A stretch of 53,714 nt of DNA from Candidatus Harrisonbacteria bacterium RIFCSPHIGHO2_02_FULL_42_16 (GTDB lineage: Bacteria; Patescibacteriota; Minisyncoccia; UBA6257; 02-FULL-45-10c), in contig MHJG01000002.1 in assembly GCA_001818695.1 (NCBI GenBank), positions 14,431-68,144 of the forward strand. Reading direction: 5' to 3'. The translations under genes were made by a program, and so were the position numbers. Position 1 is the stretch's first letter; each line of letters starts with the position of its first letter. Below the pieces are notes generated by a model. That model ran no database searches. It was not told where the DNA came from and saw only the letters and a program-made list of their open reading frames with translations. Below are positions 30,824 through 38,563 of the stretch, one piece after another.

Positions 30824-31861
30824 TTATACTAAAGTGGCATATTTGCCGTCCTCCAGCCGTTTAAAGTGTTTCCTGTTCTGTAAATTTATTAAAATCGTAT
30901 TTTTCTTAAACACTCTTTCTTTAAGAACCAAAGATATCAGTTCTTTCGGGCTCAATGGGCCGTGCTGTTTAATTAAATTAGCCAGCACTTCTTTCGCGGT
31001 TCCCGGCATAATGCCGAATTCTTTAAGGCCATAAGTGCCCCGGCCAACCAGCACAAATCTTTCATCTTTAATCAGCTCGTTATGAACTGTCTGGGGATGG
31101 GCAATTTTATTGTCGCAAACTTTATTAATAAATTTTGTAATCTCTCCAAAATGAAGCGGCTTATTTTGTTTCTTTAAAACCGAATACGCCCAGTCCTTCA
31201 TGTTTTTCGGATTCACTTCCGGCCAGCTGGCCAAGCCAAAATCCCCATAATGATTTATATGGAATTGTTTTGATAAAGAAACATAATTAAGCGCCACCAA
31301 GTCCTTAAAATTGTGCGGCTTAGTCGCTTCGCTTAAAACCGAATCAATGTTTTGATGGCTGACAACCGTCCCTCGCTGTTTATCCATCAGCTTGACTAAT
31401 TTATTGGAAAAATCCTGCGCTTTTCTTTTTTCATCCTCTCCCAAATGCCAGTAAGCGTAAAAATTATTGTCTTCCGAAACAAGCCGGGGTTCGCCGGCTG
31501 TTTCCAAAAGAAAACGGACTTTATTGCCTAAATGCGGCGAATTAGGGTCGGCAATCATAAGCTTGAGGTCGGACAACAATAAAACGTCCCGCCGGACGCC
31601 CCCAACATTTTTTAAATGGTTTTTGACTAAACTTACAAAATCCGCCATTTCAACGCTGTCTTTATTTTTAAGGACTTCTTTGATGGCAACGGATTCTATC
31701 TGCCGCACTCTTTCTCTGGTTATATGATATTTTTCTCCTATTTCCGCCAATGTTTTTACCGCCCCGTCGGAAAGCCCGTAACGATTTTCTAAAACATCGC
31801 GCTGTTTTGCCTCTAATTGGGACAGAACCGCTTTAGTAAGTTTTGATACATTAATATTCAT
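30824..31861 (-). CDS. Sigma region 4 / HARE-HTH fusion regulator
   Basis: This is a protein of about 345 residues; I start at MNINVSKLTKAV because the longer frame adds a non-conserved Cys-rich stretch. Residues about 10-65 are a sigma-70 region 4 (EAKQRDVLENRYGLSDGAVK, YHITRERVRQIESVAIKEVL). The rest has two winged-helix segments of the HARE-HTH type (MKDWAYSVLKKQNKPLHFGE and TAKEVLANLIKQHGPLSPKE). HARE-HTH also occurs in the RNA polymerase delta subunit. There is no region 2, so it cannot be a complete sigma factor. Probably binds RNA polymerase or promoter DNA. Confidence 0.85.
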   Translation of the reverse strand: MNINVSKLTKAVLSQLEAKQRDVLENRYGLSDGAVKTLAEIGEKYHITRERVRQIESVAIKEVLKNKDSVEMADFVSLVKNHLKNVGGVRRDVLLLSDLKLMIADPNSPHLGNKVRFLLETAGEPRLVSEDNNFYAYWHLGEDEKRKAQDFSNKLVKLMDKQRGTVVSHQNIDSVLSEATKPHNFKDLVALNYVSLSKQFHINHYGDFGLASWPEVNPKNMKDWAYSVLKKQNKPLHFGEITKFINKVCDNKIAHPQTVHNELIKDERFVLVGRGTYGLKEFGIMPGTAKEVLANLIKQHGPLSPKELISLVLKERVFKKNTILINLQNRKHFKRLEDGKYATLV

Positions 31862-31924
31862 ATCATTACTATTGTATTCTATTATAGCGTATCTTGTCAA
31901 ACAAGTCAAGCATGCCAAAAACTT

Positions 31925-31958
31925 AAACCCGCCCCGATAATTTTCGGGGCGGGTTTTT
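31925..31958. terminator. Bidirectional terminator
   Basis: ACCCGCCCCGA/TCGGGGCGGGT is a perfect GC-rich stem with TTTTT on the plus strand and TTTAAGTTT on the minus strand. It ends the DoxX-containing operon. Confidence 0.85.
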
Positions 31959-31971
31959 AAAATATCCGGAT

Positions 31972-32217
31972 TTACTTATTAAACTTATTGTATGCCAAAG
32001 CAACGGCATAACCCCAGACAAAACCGGCAAACAAATGCGCCGCCGCCATCCAAAACATCCCGCCCCAGGTGTAGGAAAAGCCCGGATGCAAACCGCCAAC
32101 CGCTTGAACTGTCTGGTCCAGAAAGCCGGTCGTAAGGGAAACCGCCATCAAAACCAGCCAAACAGCTCCGGCCAGAAGACCAAAGGTAAGTCCGAGCGCT
32201 TTAGGATTTAAATTCAT
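31972..32217 (-). CDS. Two-helix membrane protein (holin-like family)
   Basis: This is an 81-residue protein with two hydrophobic helices: LGLTFGLLAGAVWLVLMAVS and FWMAAAHLFAGFVWGYAVAL. The MNLNPKALGLTFGLLAG start is that of small proteins often auto-annotated as bacteriophage holin. Nothing else phage-like is near, so the holin name is probably misleading. Last gene of a four-gene membrane operon. Confidence 0.72.
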   Translation of the reverse strand: MNLNPKALGLTFGLLAGAVWLVLMAVSLTTGFLDQTVQAVGGLHPGFSYTWGGMFWMAAAHLFAGFVWGYAVALAYNKFNK

Positions 32218-32250
32218 AATAAATAATTTTAAATTTAATTTTCGACTTTT

Positions 32251-32727
32251 TTACCCAAGCCAATTTCTTAGCCGGGGGAATTTTGAACAAATCGGCAGAT
32301 TAGAGCACCAATTTTCCAGACCATAAACCCGTCCGGCGCGTGATGCCGCGAAATAAAGCAAGACCAAAGCATAAATGACATGCTCATCCACCAAATAAGA
32401 ATGCGGATTCGGATATGGAAAATCTAAAATCGGAAAATAATACAACAGCATCAAAATCGTTCCGGCAGTTGAACTTAACCGCACGAATACTCCAAAAATC
32501 AATGAAGCGCCAAGCAAAGTTAATCCCCACTCATTAATAAAATTGATTGTTGGCAAAATACTCGGCTGTAAAAGCCAGTCATAAAACCCGGCGAAGGTCT
32601 TCGCGCCTTGAAGATATCCGGCGGCAGACCAGCTCGAGTCCAAAATTTTGGTAATGCCCGCGTAAAACATCAGCCAGCCCATTGCCAATCTCAATGAGAA
32701 AATAGCTATTTTTTGATATTTACCCAT
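32251..32727 (-). CDS. DoxX/DoxD-family membrane protein
   Basis: This 158-residue protein has four membrane helices. The typical DoxX features are LRLAMGWLMFYAGITKILD at the start, ASLIFGVFVRLSSTAGTILM in the middle and a final helix. Family members are quinone-linked or membrane redox proteins, some subunits of thiosulfate:quinone oxidoreductase. It belongs to the same operon as the following DoxX-like gene and the Met-rich protein. Confidence 0.85.
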   Translation of the reverse strand: MGKYQKIAIFSLRLAMGWLMFYAGITKILDSSWSAAGYLQGAKTFAGFYDWLLQPSILPTINFINEWGLTLLGASLIFGVFVRLSSTAGTILMLLYYFPILDFPYPNPHSYLVDEHVIYALVLLYFAASRAGRVYGLENWCSNLPICSKFPRLRNWLG

Positions 32728-32739
32728 AATAATTTATTT

Positions 32740-33123
32740 TTAATTAATCCATTCACGCCAATTTTTCGGCCAACCAATCAAGAAGAGTAACGCCAGCGGC
32801 GCTCCCCAGTTTGCCGAACGCTCCACAAAATCCCAAATCGGCATTCCGACTAACGGACGAAGAAGCGCAGTCCAAAAACCCCAAAAAGTCATCCATAAAA
32901 GCGCCAGCCGAACGGGTCTTGTTAAAACCAAAATTGCCAAAAACACATCTATTACTCCGACCCAAAAGAGAAGCGCGGTAGCCGTACCGGCATCCGAAAC
33001 GCCGAAATTCGCGAACCAGCCAATCCAATCCTTTTTGCCCTGAATCGCGAATACGCCGTGACCGATAAACTCTCCGGCCACCGCAATCCGCAACACCCAT
33101 TCCATAAATTTGTAATTATTCAT
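32740..33123 (-). CDS. DoxX-like membrane protein
   Basis: This 127-residue protein has four hydrophobic segments. EWVLRIAVAGEFIGHGVFAI, LLFWVGVIDVFLAILVLTRP and APLALLFLIGWP give the DoxX outline, in a smaller protein than its neighbour. It is 12 bp from the next gene in the operon. Function probably membrane redox-related (inference). Confidence 0.75.
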   Translation of the reverse strand: MNNYKFMEWVLRIAVAGEFIGHGVFAIQGKKDWIGWFANFGVSDAGTATALLFWVGVIDVFLAILVLTRPVRLALLWMTFWGFWTALLRPLVGMPIWDFVERSANWGAPLALLFLIGWPKNWREWIN

Positions 33124-33132
33124 AAATTATTA

Positions 33133-33549
33133 TTAATTTTTATACTTTCTCCATAACCACAATGCCGCCAAAGCGCCGGTAAACGACCAAGCCGCCAAAC
33201 CAAGAAACGCGAGCCACGACCAAAAAGTCGCGAATCCCATCCAGGATGTCATCGCCGCGCCATTCCACCTCCCCATTCCGCCGCCTAACCGATTCATCAT
33301 CATTGAATTTGGTCCCGGATACTGAATCATTAAATCATTCAGACGGTTGGCTTCAAATTCAGTCATCCGGCCGTTCATCATTTTTACCATCAAGCCCTCC
33401 ATTTCTTCATGTAAGGAATCGCCCAGCGATAAATCCTCCATATAACGCATCATCCCTTGACTGCCCTGAACAGAATTAAAATCCAACGCGCCGCTATGCG
33501 CCGCCGCCAAAATCGGAATCAAAGAAATTAAAAAAATGATTTTTTTCAT
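33133..33549 (-). CDS. Exported Met-rich membrane protein
   Basis: This 138-residue protein has a signal peptide (KKIIFLISLIPILAAAHS). A Met-rich stretch follows (GMMRYMEDL, MEGLMVKMMNGRMTEFEANR and NSMMMNRLGGGMGRWN), then a C-terminal membrane helix (ATFWSWLAFLGLAAWSFTGA). Met clusters in exported proteins often bind Cu(I), which suits the copper ATPase genes next door. The family is not named. First gene of the four-gene operon. Confidence 0.75.
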   Translation of the reverse strand: MKKIIFLISLIPILAAAHSGALDFNSVQGSQGMMRYMEDLSLGDSLHEEMEGLMVKMMNGRMTEFEANRLNDLMIQYPGPNSMMMNRLGGGMGRWNGAAMTSWMGFATFWSWLAFLGLAAWSFTGALAALWLWRKYKN

Positions 33550-33627
33550 TTTTACTTATATTCTTTATATTATTAACAGCGACCTTTAAATCTTTATAAA
33601 AGACATTTTCCATATAATTATATCACA

Positions 33628-33846
33628 TTACGGCACTTCAAAAATTTTTTGTTTCGCGGAAAATCCGGAAATCAAGCAAATCCGCGATGGAGCGATTTTA
33701 AAATACTTTGCCAATACCCTAATAATCGCCTGATTCGCTTTTCCATCTTTCGGCGGCTCTTTTACCGCCACAAGGTAATGCGAATCGTCAACTTTTTCTA
33801 CGCTCTCTTTTCTGGATAACGGCTTGGCTTTAACAAAAATTCTCAT
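33628..33846 (-). CDS. DUF167/YggU family protein
   Basis: This is a 72-residue protein with the YggU pattern: MRIFVKAKPLSRKESVEKVD, EPPKDGKANQAIIRVLAKYF and ICLISGFSAKQKIFEV. The role is unknown in all bacteria. It is slightly shorter than the usual 90-100. It follows the copper ATPase by 12 bp and is probably last in that operon. Confidence 0.88.
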   Translation of the reverse strand: MRIFVKAKPLSRKESVEKVDDSHYLVAVKEPPKDGKANQAIIRVLAKYFKIAPSRICLISGFSAKQKIFEVP

Positions 33847-33858
33847 ATATATGGCGTC

Positions 33859-36126
33859 TTAAATTTTTTTTCGGCTCATCAACACCGCGTTAACGGCCAC
33901 TATCACTGTGGAAAAAGACATAAAAACCGCCGCCAGCGCCGGCTGAAGAAGAATTCCTTTGTAAGCTAACACGCCGGCCGCCAGCGGAATCGCCGCTATA
34001 TTATATCCAACCGCCCAAAAAAGGTTCTGAATCATCTTGGAAAAAGTCAACCGCGATAAACGGATGATTTTTACTATATCCCGCGGGTCGTTTTTAACCA
34101 AAATGATTCCGGCGGATTCAATCGCCACATTGGTGCCGGCGCCGATGGCAATGCCGACATCCGCCTGTGTAAGCGCCGGTGCGTCATTAATACCGTCGCC
34201 AACCATCGCGACTTTAAGGCCGCGCGCCTGAAGTTCCTTTACTTTATCCACCTTCTGATTCGGCAAAACCCTCGCGAAATATTCATCAATTCCTAATTCC
34301 TCGGCAACCCATTTTGCCACTTCTTCCGAATCTCCGGTTATCATTGCGGTTTTTACGCCCATTGCTTTTAATTCCTTTATCGCTTCGCGGGACTCTTCCC
34401 GAATTAAATCGGCAAGCGCAATCGCCCCGGCAATTTCTCCGCCCAATGCCACAAAAATAACGGTTTCTCCTTTTCCGATTTCCTGTTTTACCGCTCTTTC
34501 CAATTCTGCCGAAAGATTTAAATTGACTTCATTCAAAATCCCCCGTCCGCCGGCAAAAACTTCTTTTTCGTTTATCATTCCAAAAACACCCCTGCCAGGC
34601 AAACGTCGGAAATTCCGCGCCAGGTATAAATCAAGGTTTTTTTCTTTGGCAGCTCTTACAATCGCTTTAGAAACAAAATGTTCCGAATGTTCGTCCACCG
34701 AAGCTGCGATTCTTAAAACTTCTTCTTCGGAAATTTTCCCCGCGCTCCAAATTTTCATTACGCCGAATTCTCCCTTAGTCAAAGTTCCTGTCTTATCTAA
34801 AAGCACCGTGTCAATTTTTCTCGCGCTTTCAATCGCCAAGCGATTCCGCACCAAAAAACCTTGTTTTGCTGCCATCGTAGTGGAAATAGAAGCCACCAGT
34901 GGCACCGCGAGCCCAAGCGCGTGCGGACAGGCAATCACTAAAACCGCAACCAAACGGCTGATTGCAAAATCAAAACCGGCTCCGGTTAAAATCCAGGCAA
35001 AAAAAGTAATTCCTCCGGATGCCGCCGCGATTAAAGTAAGATAATAAGCCGCCTTGTCGGAAAGAATCTGGAGGCGGGATTTAGACGCTTGCGCTTCTTG
35101 CACCAATCGCATAACTCCGGCAAGAAAAGTATGCTCGCCGATTTTATCCACTCTTATCTTAAGCGAACCGTCTCCATTGATTGTGCCGGCAATCACCGAA
35201 TCATTGGGTTTTTTAGAAACCGGCTTGGATTCTCCGCTCACCATTGATTCATCTACCTCGGTCTCTCCCTCTATTAATGTTCCGTCAGCCGGAATTTTTC
35301 CTCCGGGTCGGACAACTGCCAAATCGCCGATTTTCACTTCGGATAAAGCTATAATAGACGTCTTACCGTCTCTTAAGACCTCCGCCGTATCCGGCAATAA
35401 TTTAGAAAGCTCTTTCAATGCCCGCTGTGCGCTTTGCACTGCTCGCATTTCCAAATAATGCCCGAGAAGCATTATGGTAATTAAAGTAGTTAATTCCCAA
35501 AAAAGGGACTCTTCTAATCTACCAAGAAAAACAACAGAAACGCTGTAAATATAAGCAACGCTGATGGCGAGCGCGATTAAAGTCATCATTCCGGGAAGTT
35601 TTCCGGCCAACTCCCGCCAAGCGCCTTGCAAAAATACCAAACCGCCATAAAAGAAAACGATTGAACCTAAAACAAACGGAATATACGCGGAACCCCAGAA
35701 AGGCGGAACAAAAAAACCAAAAAGCGTATCCAAAATTCCTGAATATAAAATTACCGGAACCGTCAGCGCAAAACTGACAAAAAATTTCCGCAAAAACATT
35801 CGCGTGCTATGTCCAGCGTGCTTGTCCGCCATAACTTTAGCGCCGACGGATTTTTTTTGCTTCAATGTCGCAGAAACTAATTGCATTCCGCACTCCGGAC
35901 ACATCCCAGGCCGCTCACGCTGAATTTCCGGGTGCATCGGGCAGGAATAAACGGTTCCGGCCGCCGGCTCGCTTTCCGGAATTGCTTTTTCTTCCTTTTT
36001 TGAAAGCTTCAATATTAAATCCATTCCGCAATGAGGGCATTTCCCGGGCTTGTTTTCTTTTACTCCCGGACACATCGGACAAATATAAACCGGCGCCGAC
36101 TCGCTTTTTTTATAATTGTAATTCAT
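33859..36126 (-). CDS. copB: CopB-type copper-exporting P-type ATPase
   Basis: This is a 755-residue P1B ATPase. Residues 12-80 are two heavy-metal-binding ribbons (CPMCPGVKENKPGKCPHCGM and CPMHPEIQRERPGMCPECGM). The core has the actuator ESMVSGESKPVSK, the metal-site motif ACPHALGLAVP (CPH, the CopB subclass rather than CPC), the phosphorylation site DKTGTLTKGE, the HP region DEHSEHFVSKAI and MVGDGINDAPALTQADVGIA. It pumps copper out of the cytoplasm. The start overlaps the preceding gene by 17 bp. Under the CsoR-type operator. Confidence 0.95.
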   Translation of the reverse strand: MNYNYKKSESAPVYICPMCPGVKENKPGKCPHCGMDLILKLSKKEEKAIPESEPAAGTVYSCPMHPEIQRERPGMCPECGMQLVSATLKQKKSVGAKVMADKHAGHSTRMFLRKFFVSFALTVPVILYSGILDTLFGFFVPPFWGSAYIPFVLGSIVFFYGGLVFLQGAWRELAGKLPGMMTLIALAISVAYIYSVSVVFLGRLEESLFWELTTLITIMLLGHYLEMRAVQSAQRALKELSKLLPDTAEVLRDGKTSIIALSEVKIGDLAVVRPGGKIPADGTLIEGETEVDESMVSGESKPVSKKPNDSVIAGTINGDGSLKIRVDKIGEHTFLAGVMRLVQEAQASKSRLQILSDKAAYYLTLIAAASGGITFFAWILTGAGFDFAISRLVAVLVIACPHALGLAVPLVASISTTMAAKQGFLVRNRLAIESARKIDTVLLDKTGTLTKGEFGVMKIWSAGKISEEEVLRIAASVDEHSEHFVSKAIVRAAKEKNLDLYLARNFRRLPGRGVFGMINEKEVFAGGRGILNEVNLNLSAELERAVKQEIGKGETVIFVALGGEIAGAIALADLIREESREAIKELKAMGVKTAMITGDSEEVAKWVAEELGIDEYFARVLPNQKVDKVKELQARGLKVAMVGDGINDAPALTQADVGIAIGAGTNVAIESAGIILVKNDPRDIVKIIRLSRLTFSKMIQNLFWAVGYNIAAIPLAAGVLAYKGILLQPALAAVFMSFSTVIVAVNAVLMSRKKI

Positions 36127-36826
36127 AATGATTTTTTACTAATTTATTCCAAGTAAAATGCTCATAAACGCCTGACCAGAAAAATCCAAAGCTTAGGGCA
36201 AATAACAATTCCTCTAACGGAATACTCGATATTAAGATGCCGGAAATCGCCGTTAAATTCCAAACACTTTCAACATATCCTGGATAAAGCAATATTAAAG
36301 TTAAAAAATATAAATAATAAATTCCTAAAAATATAAGCGCGCTGGCAATCATTTTTATTTTTAAATCCGGCCTGCACAATATAATAAAAATTCCACCCAG
36401 CGCCAAGGCAATAATCGCCGAATGAATATTATTAAATTCGCTAAAAATTAAAAAGGCCGAAAAAATAATTGGTCCGGAAATTAAAGCGAAAAAATGATAT
36501 CGGTGACGCGGATTAAATCTTTCCAAAACAGGCATCCGTTTATGCCTAACCGAAAAAATAAATTCGTAAATAACGAAAGCGAGGCCGCCGATTCCAAAAG
36601 AAAATAAAAAACTCTCAATATCAAATCCTGTTCGTTGGGCCAAATCAAAAAGTGAGGGCGGGCTCCAGTATTCAGGCACAAAAAACGGTTCTGTCAATCC
36701 TAAAATAGAAGTCCATAAACTGACTTTAAGCATTTCTTTTCGGCTTTCATCGTTTTTTAGAAAAAAATAAATGGCCAGCCAAATAACCAGTAATATTAAA
36801 CTCCAAATAAACCAAGCAAATTGCAT
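36110..36826 (-). CDS. Lycopene-cyclase-domain-like membrane protein
   Basis: This is a 238-residue protein with about seven hydrophobic segments. The motifs EPFFVPEYWSPPSLFDLAQR and ISSIPLEELLFALSFGFFWS resemble the FWxPxxLFD and PxEExLFF patterns of CrtYcd-type lycopene cyclase domains. No phytoene synthase or other carotenoid gene is in the window, so the substrate is uncertain. It overlaps copB and sits in the CsoR-controlled operon. Confidence 0.72.
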   Translation of the reverse strand: MQFAWFIWSLILLVIWLAIYFFLKNDESRKEMLKVSLWTSILGLTEPFFVPEYWSPPSLFDLAQRTGFDIESFLFSFGIGGLAFVIYEFIFSVRHKRMPVLERFNPRHRYHFFALISGPIIFSAFLIFSEFNNIHSAIIALALGGIFIILCRPDLKIKMIASALIFLGIYYLYFLTLILLYPGYVESVWNLTAISGILISSIPLEELLFALSFGFFWSGVYEHFTWNKLVKNHYELQL

Positions 36827-36834
36827 AAACTACT

Positions 36835-37035
36835 TTATTGATTCTTGTTATCTATGTTAAATAAAGTATGAAGCCAACACCAGCCCACAAAACTCTCTAT
36901 CAACGCTACCCAGCCCACAAAAACAACAAGGAGATTCGCCCAGTCGGCGTTAAATTGCGGAGCCAATGGACTGATAAACCACACCGCTAACGCAAACCGC
37001 AAAATTCTGTCCAATTTACCTAAATTTTGATTCAT
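36835..37035 (-). CDS. DUF2892-like small membrane protein
   Basis: This 66-residue protein reads MNQNLGKLDRILRFALAVWF, with a second helix (LVVFVGWVALIESFVGWCWL) and the ending HTLFNIDNKN. This is the YgaP/DUF2892 inner-membrane pattern, including the final C-x-LHTLF-like stretch. These proteins often travel with sulfur or metal genes. It lies between the cyclase-like and FAD genes. Confidence 0.85.
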   Translation of the reverse strand: MNQNLGKLDRILRFALAVWFISPLAPQFNADWANLLVVFVGWVALIESFVGWCWLHTLFNIDNKNQ

Positions 37036-37054
37036 ATTTTTATAAATTTAAATT

Positions 37055-38230
37055 TTAACTGCCGACCTTTGTAATAGATTTCAAAATCAAGTTAGCAATA
37101 TACTGCCCGTTAATAAACGCATCTTCGGTGCTTGGAACATTGTGGTCATTGGCCAAAAATAAATTCGACTCCGGATTTTCATTAACATATTCATCGCCCA
37201 AGAAAAAGAGCGCTGGCCGCCATTCGTCTTTATAAATTATTTCCCAACTTTCAAAATATTTTGCGATATTGTCTTTCTGGCCGTAAAAATAAAGGTAAGT
37301 GCCGTTTGATTCGCGAGAAATTACCGTTTCCTCTTCTATCGGGAAAAAATTATACCAGGCCACGTCGTATTCCTTTTTAATTTTCCCGCGAAGATGGTAA
37401 TAATTCACATTAATCCCGCCTTTGATTTTTTGCGGTTTTGCCAGCCACCTATTAGCGATATCCATCGGGGTAGCCAGCACTAAAATATCGCATTCGTAAA
37501 TTTTGCCGGATTTAGTTTCTAATCTGAATTTCCAGTCGCCTGACCGCATTACTTTTATAACCGAATCCAAAATAATCCAATCTTTAAATGGCGCAACCAA
37601 TTTTTCAAAATAGAATTTAAAAGAATAACTGGGTACAATTAAAGTCATAAGCACTCCCAAAAAAATAGCCGTGGAGACATCCCTTGGGTCGGTAAAATAG
37701 GCCGCCCATAAAAATTGTTCAAGATATTCATTGGTCAAAGATTCCAATCCAAGTTCTTTTATAAAATCGCCGGCTTTTTGATGATAATAATTCCGCAAAT
37801 ATGGGTCAGCTTCAATAAGTTCTTGATAAGAAACATTCAATGCTTGCTTGCGAACTTTCTGGTGATGCCTTCGGAATTTAAAAAGCTCGATAAGCAATCG
37901 TATTCCGGCGGGAATATGTTTTAACATGCGCAAAGAATATGCATGATAATGTTCTTTGCATTCTTCACATTTCTTACATTCCTTGCCTTTGTGAAAATGG
38001 GCTTTGGCAAAATGCACGATATTCACTTTCTCCACATATGGCATAATATTATGGCAATCAGCAGTAATATAATAAGCGCCATAGTTAGTTTCGCCATCCG
38101 AAGAAATTTTAATGCGGCCACCGATGTCTTCTGTAATTAACTTAAATTCCACGCCGTTTTCCTTGAGTCGCTTAGCGCAACCAAGTCCGTTTAATCCTCC
38201 GCCAACAATTATTATTTTGAAATACTCCAT
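37055..38230 (-). CDS. FAD-dependent oxidoreductase with Cys/His-rich insert
   Basis: This is a 391-residue protein. The N-terminal dinucleotide motif is IIIVGGGLNGLGCAKRLKEN. The second half has DILVLATPMDIANRWL and a C-terminal NLFLANDHNVPSTEDAFING, as in amine-oxidase/protoporphyrinogen-oxidase-like flavoproteins. Residues about 75-100 hold HFHKGKECKKCEECKEHYHA, a probable metal-binding insert. It lies between CsoR-like and DUF2892 genes under a copper-type operator, so metal-linked redox function is plausible. The substrate is unknown. Confidence 0.82.
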   Translation of the reverse strand: MEYFKIIIVGGGLNGLGCAKRLKENGVEFKLITEDIGGRIKISSDGETNYGAYYITADCHNIMPYVEKVNIVHFAKAHFHKGKECKKCEECKEHYHAYSLRMLKHIPAGIRLLIELFKFRRHHQKVRKQALNVSYQELIEADPYLRNYYHQKAGDFIKELGLESLTNEYLEQFLWAAYFTDPRDVSTAIFLGVLMTLIVPSYSFKFYFEKLVAPFKDWIILDSVIKVMRSGDWKFRLETKSGKIYECDILVLATPMDIANRWLAKPQKIKGGINVNYYHLRGKIKKEYDVAWYNFFPIEEETVISRESNGTYLYFYGQKDNIAKYFESWEIIYKDEWRPALFFLGDEYVNENPESNLFLANDHNVPSTEDAFINGQYIANLILKSITKVGS

Positions 38231-38233
38231 AAT

Positions 38234-38506
38234 TTAATTTCGTTTTCTAGATAGCTTATAAATTGATAGGATTTCCTTAATTGTTTTTCCAGACTTGCCG
38301 CTTCGCATTTGATCCGCCGCATGGGTGGCTAAATGATTTTCCAATATTAAGTCCTCCGCTCCGGAAAGAGCTTCTTTGGCCGCTAGCGACTGATACAGAA
38401 TATCAATGCAGTATTTCTCGTCTTCAACCATTTTTTGAAGTCCGCGAATCTGACCTTCTAAAATTTTAAGGCGGCGAACAACTTTTTTCTTAATCGCTTC
38501 TTTCAT
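38234..38506 (-). CDS. CsoR/RcnR-family metal-responsive repressor
   Basis: This is a 90-residue all-helical protein of the DUF156 family: RRLKILEGQIRGLQKMVEDE, Cys33 in KYCIDILYQ, and ENHLATHAADQMRSG with His58 and His62. CsoR (copper) has Cys-His-Cys at these places, while RcnR has Cys-His-His. The residues therefore look RcnR-like, but the operator and the CopB gene suggest copper. It is the first gene of the operon, with its operator 10 bases upstream, so it represses itself. Confidence 0.93.
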   Translation of the reverse strand: MKEAIKKKVVRRLKILEGQIRGLQKMVEDEKYCIDILYQSLAAKEALSGAEDLILENHLATHAADQMRSGKSGKTIKEILSIYKLSRKRN

Positions 38507-38516
38507 ATCTTTAAAT

Positions 38517-38533
38517 ATACCCCAGAGGGGTAT
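38517..38533. promoter_or_regulatory. CsoR-type operator
   Basis: ATACCCCAGAGGGGTAT is a perfect 7-3-7 palindrome. TACCCC/GGGGTA half-sites are the known CsoR-type operator. It is immediately upstream of the repressor gene and controls the operon from the repressor to YggU. Confidence 0.88.
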
Positions 38534-38563
38534 CTATGTCAAATCCTTATTTGTGAATAAAGA

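Noticed and set aside
31972-32217. Prophage holin
   Set aside because: The family is often auto-labelled holin, but no lysis, portal, capsid or integrase genes are in the window and the gene belongs to a DoxX-type membrane operon.
36110-38230. Carotenoid biosynthesis cluster
   Set aside because: A cyclase-like protein and an FAD oxidoreductase are adjacent, but phytoene synthase and a typical desaturase are missing and the operator is of a metal-responsive type.
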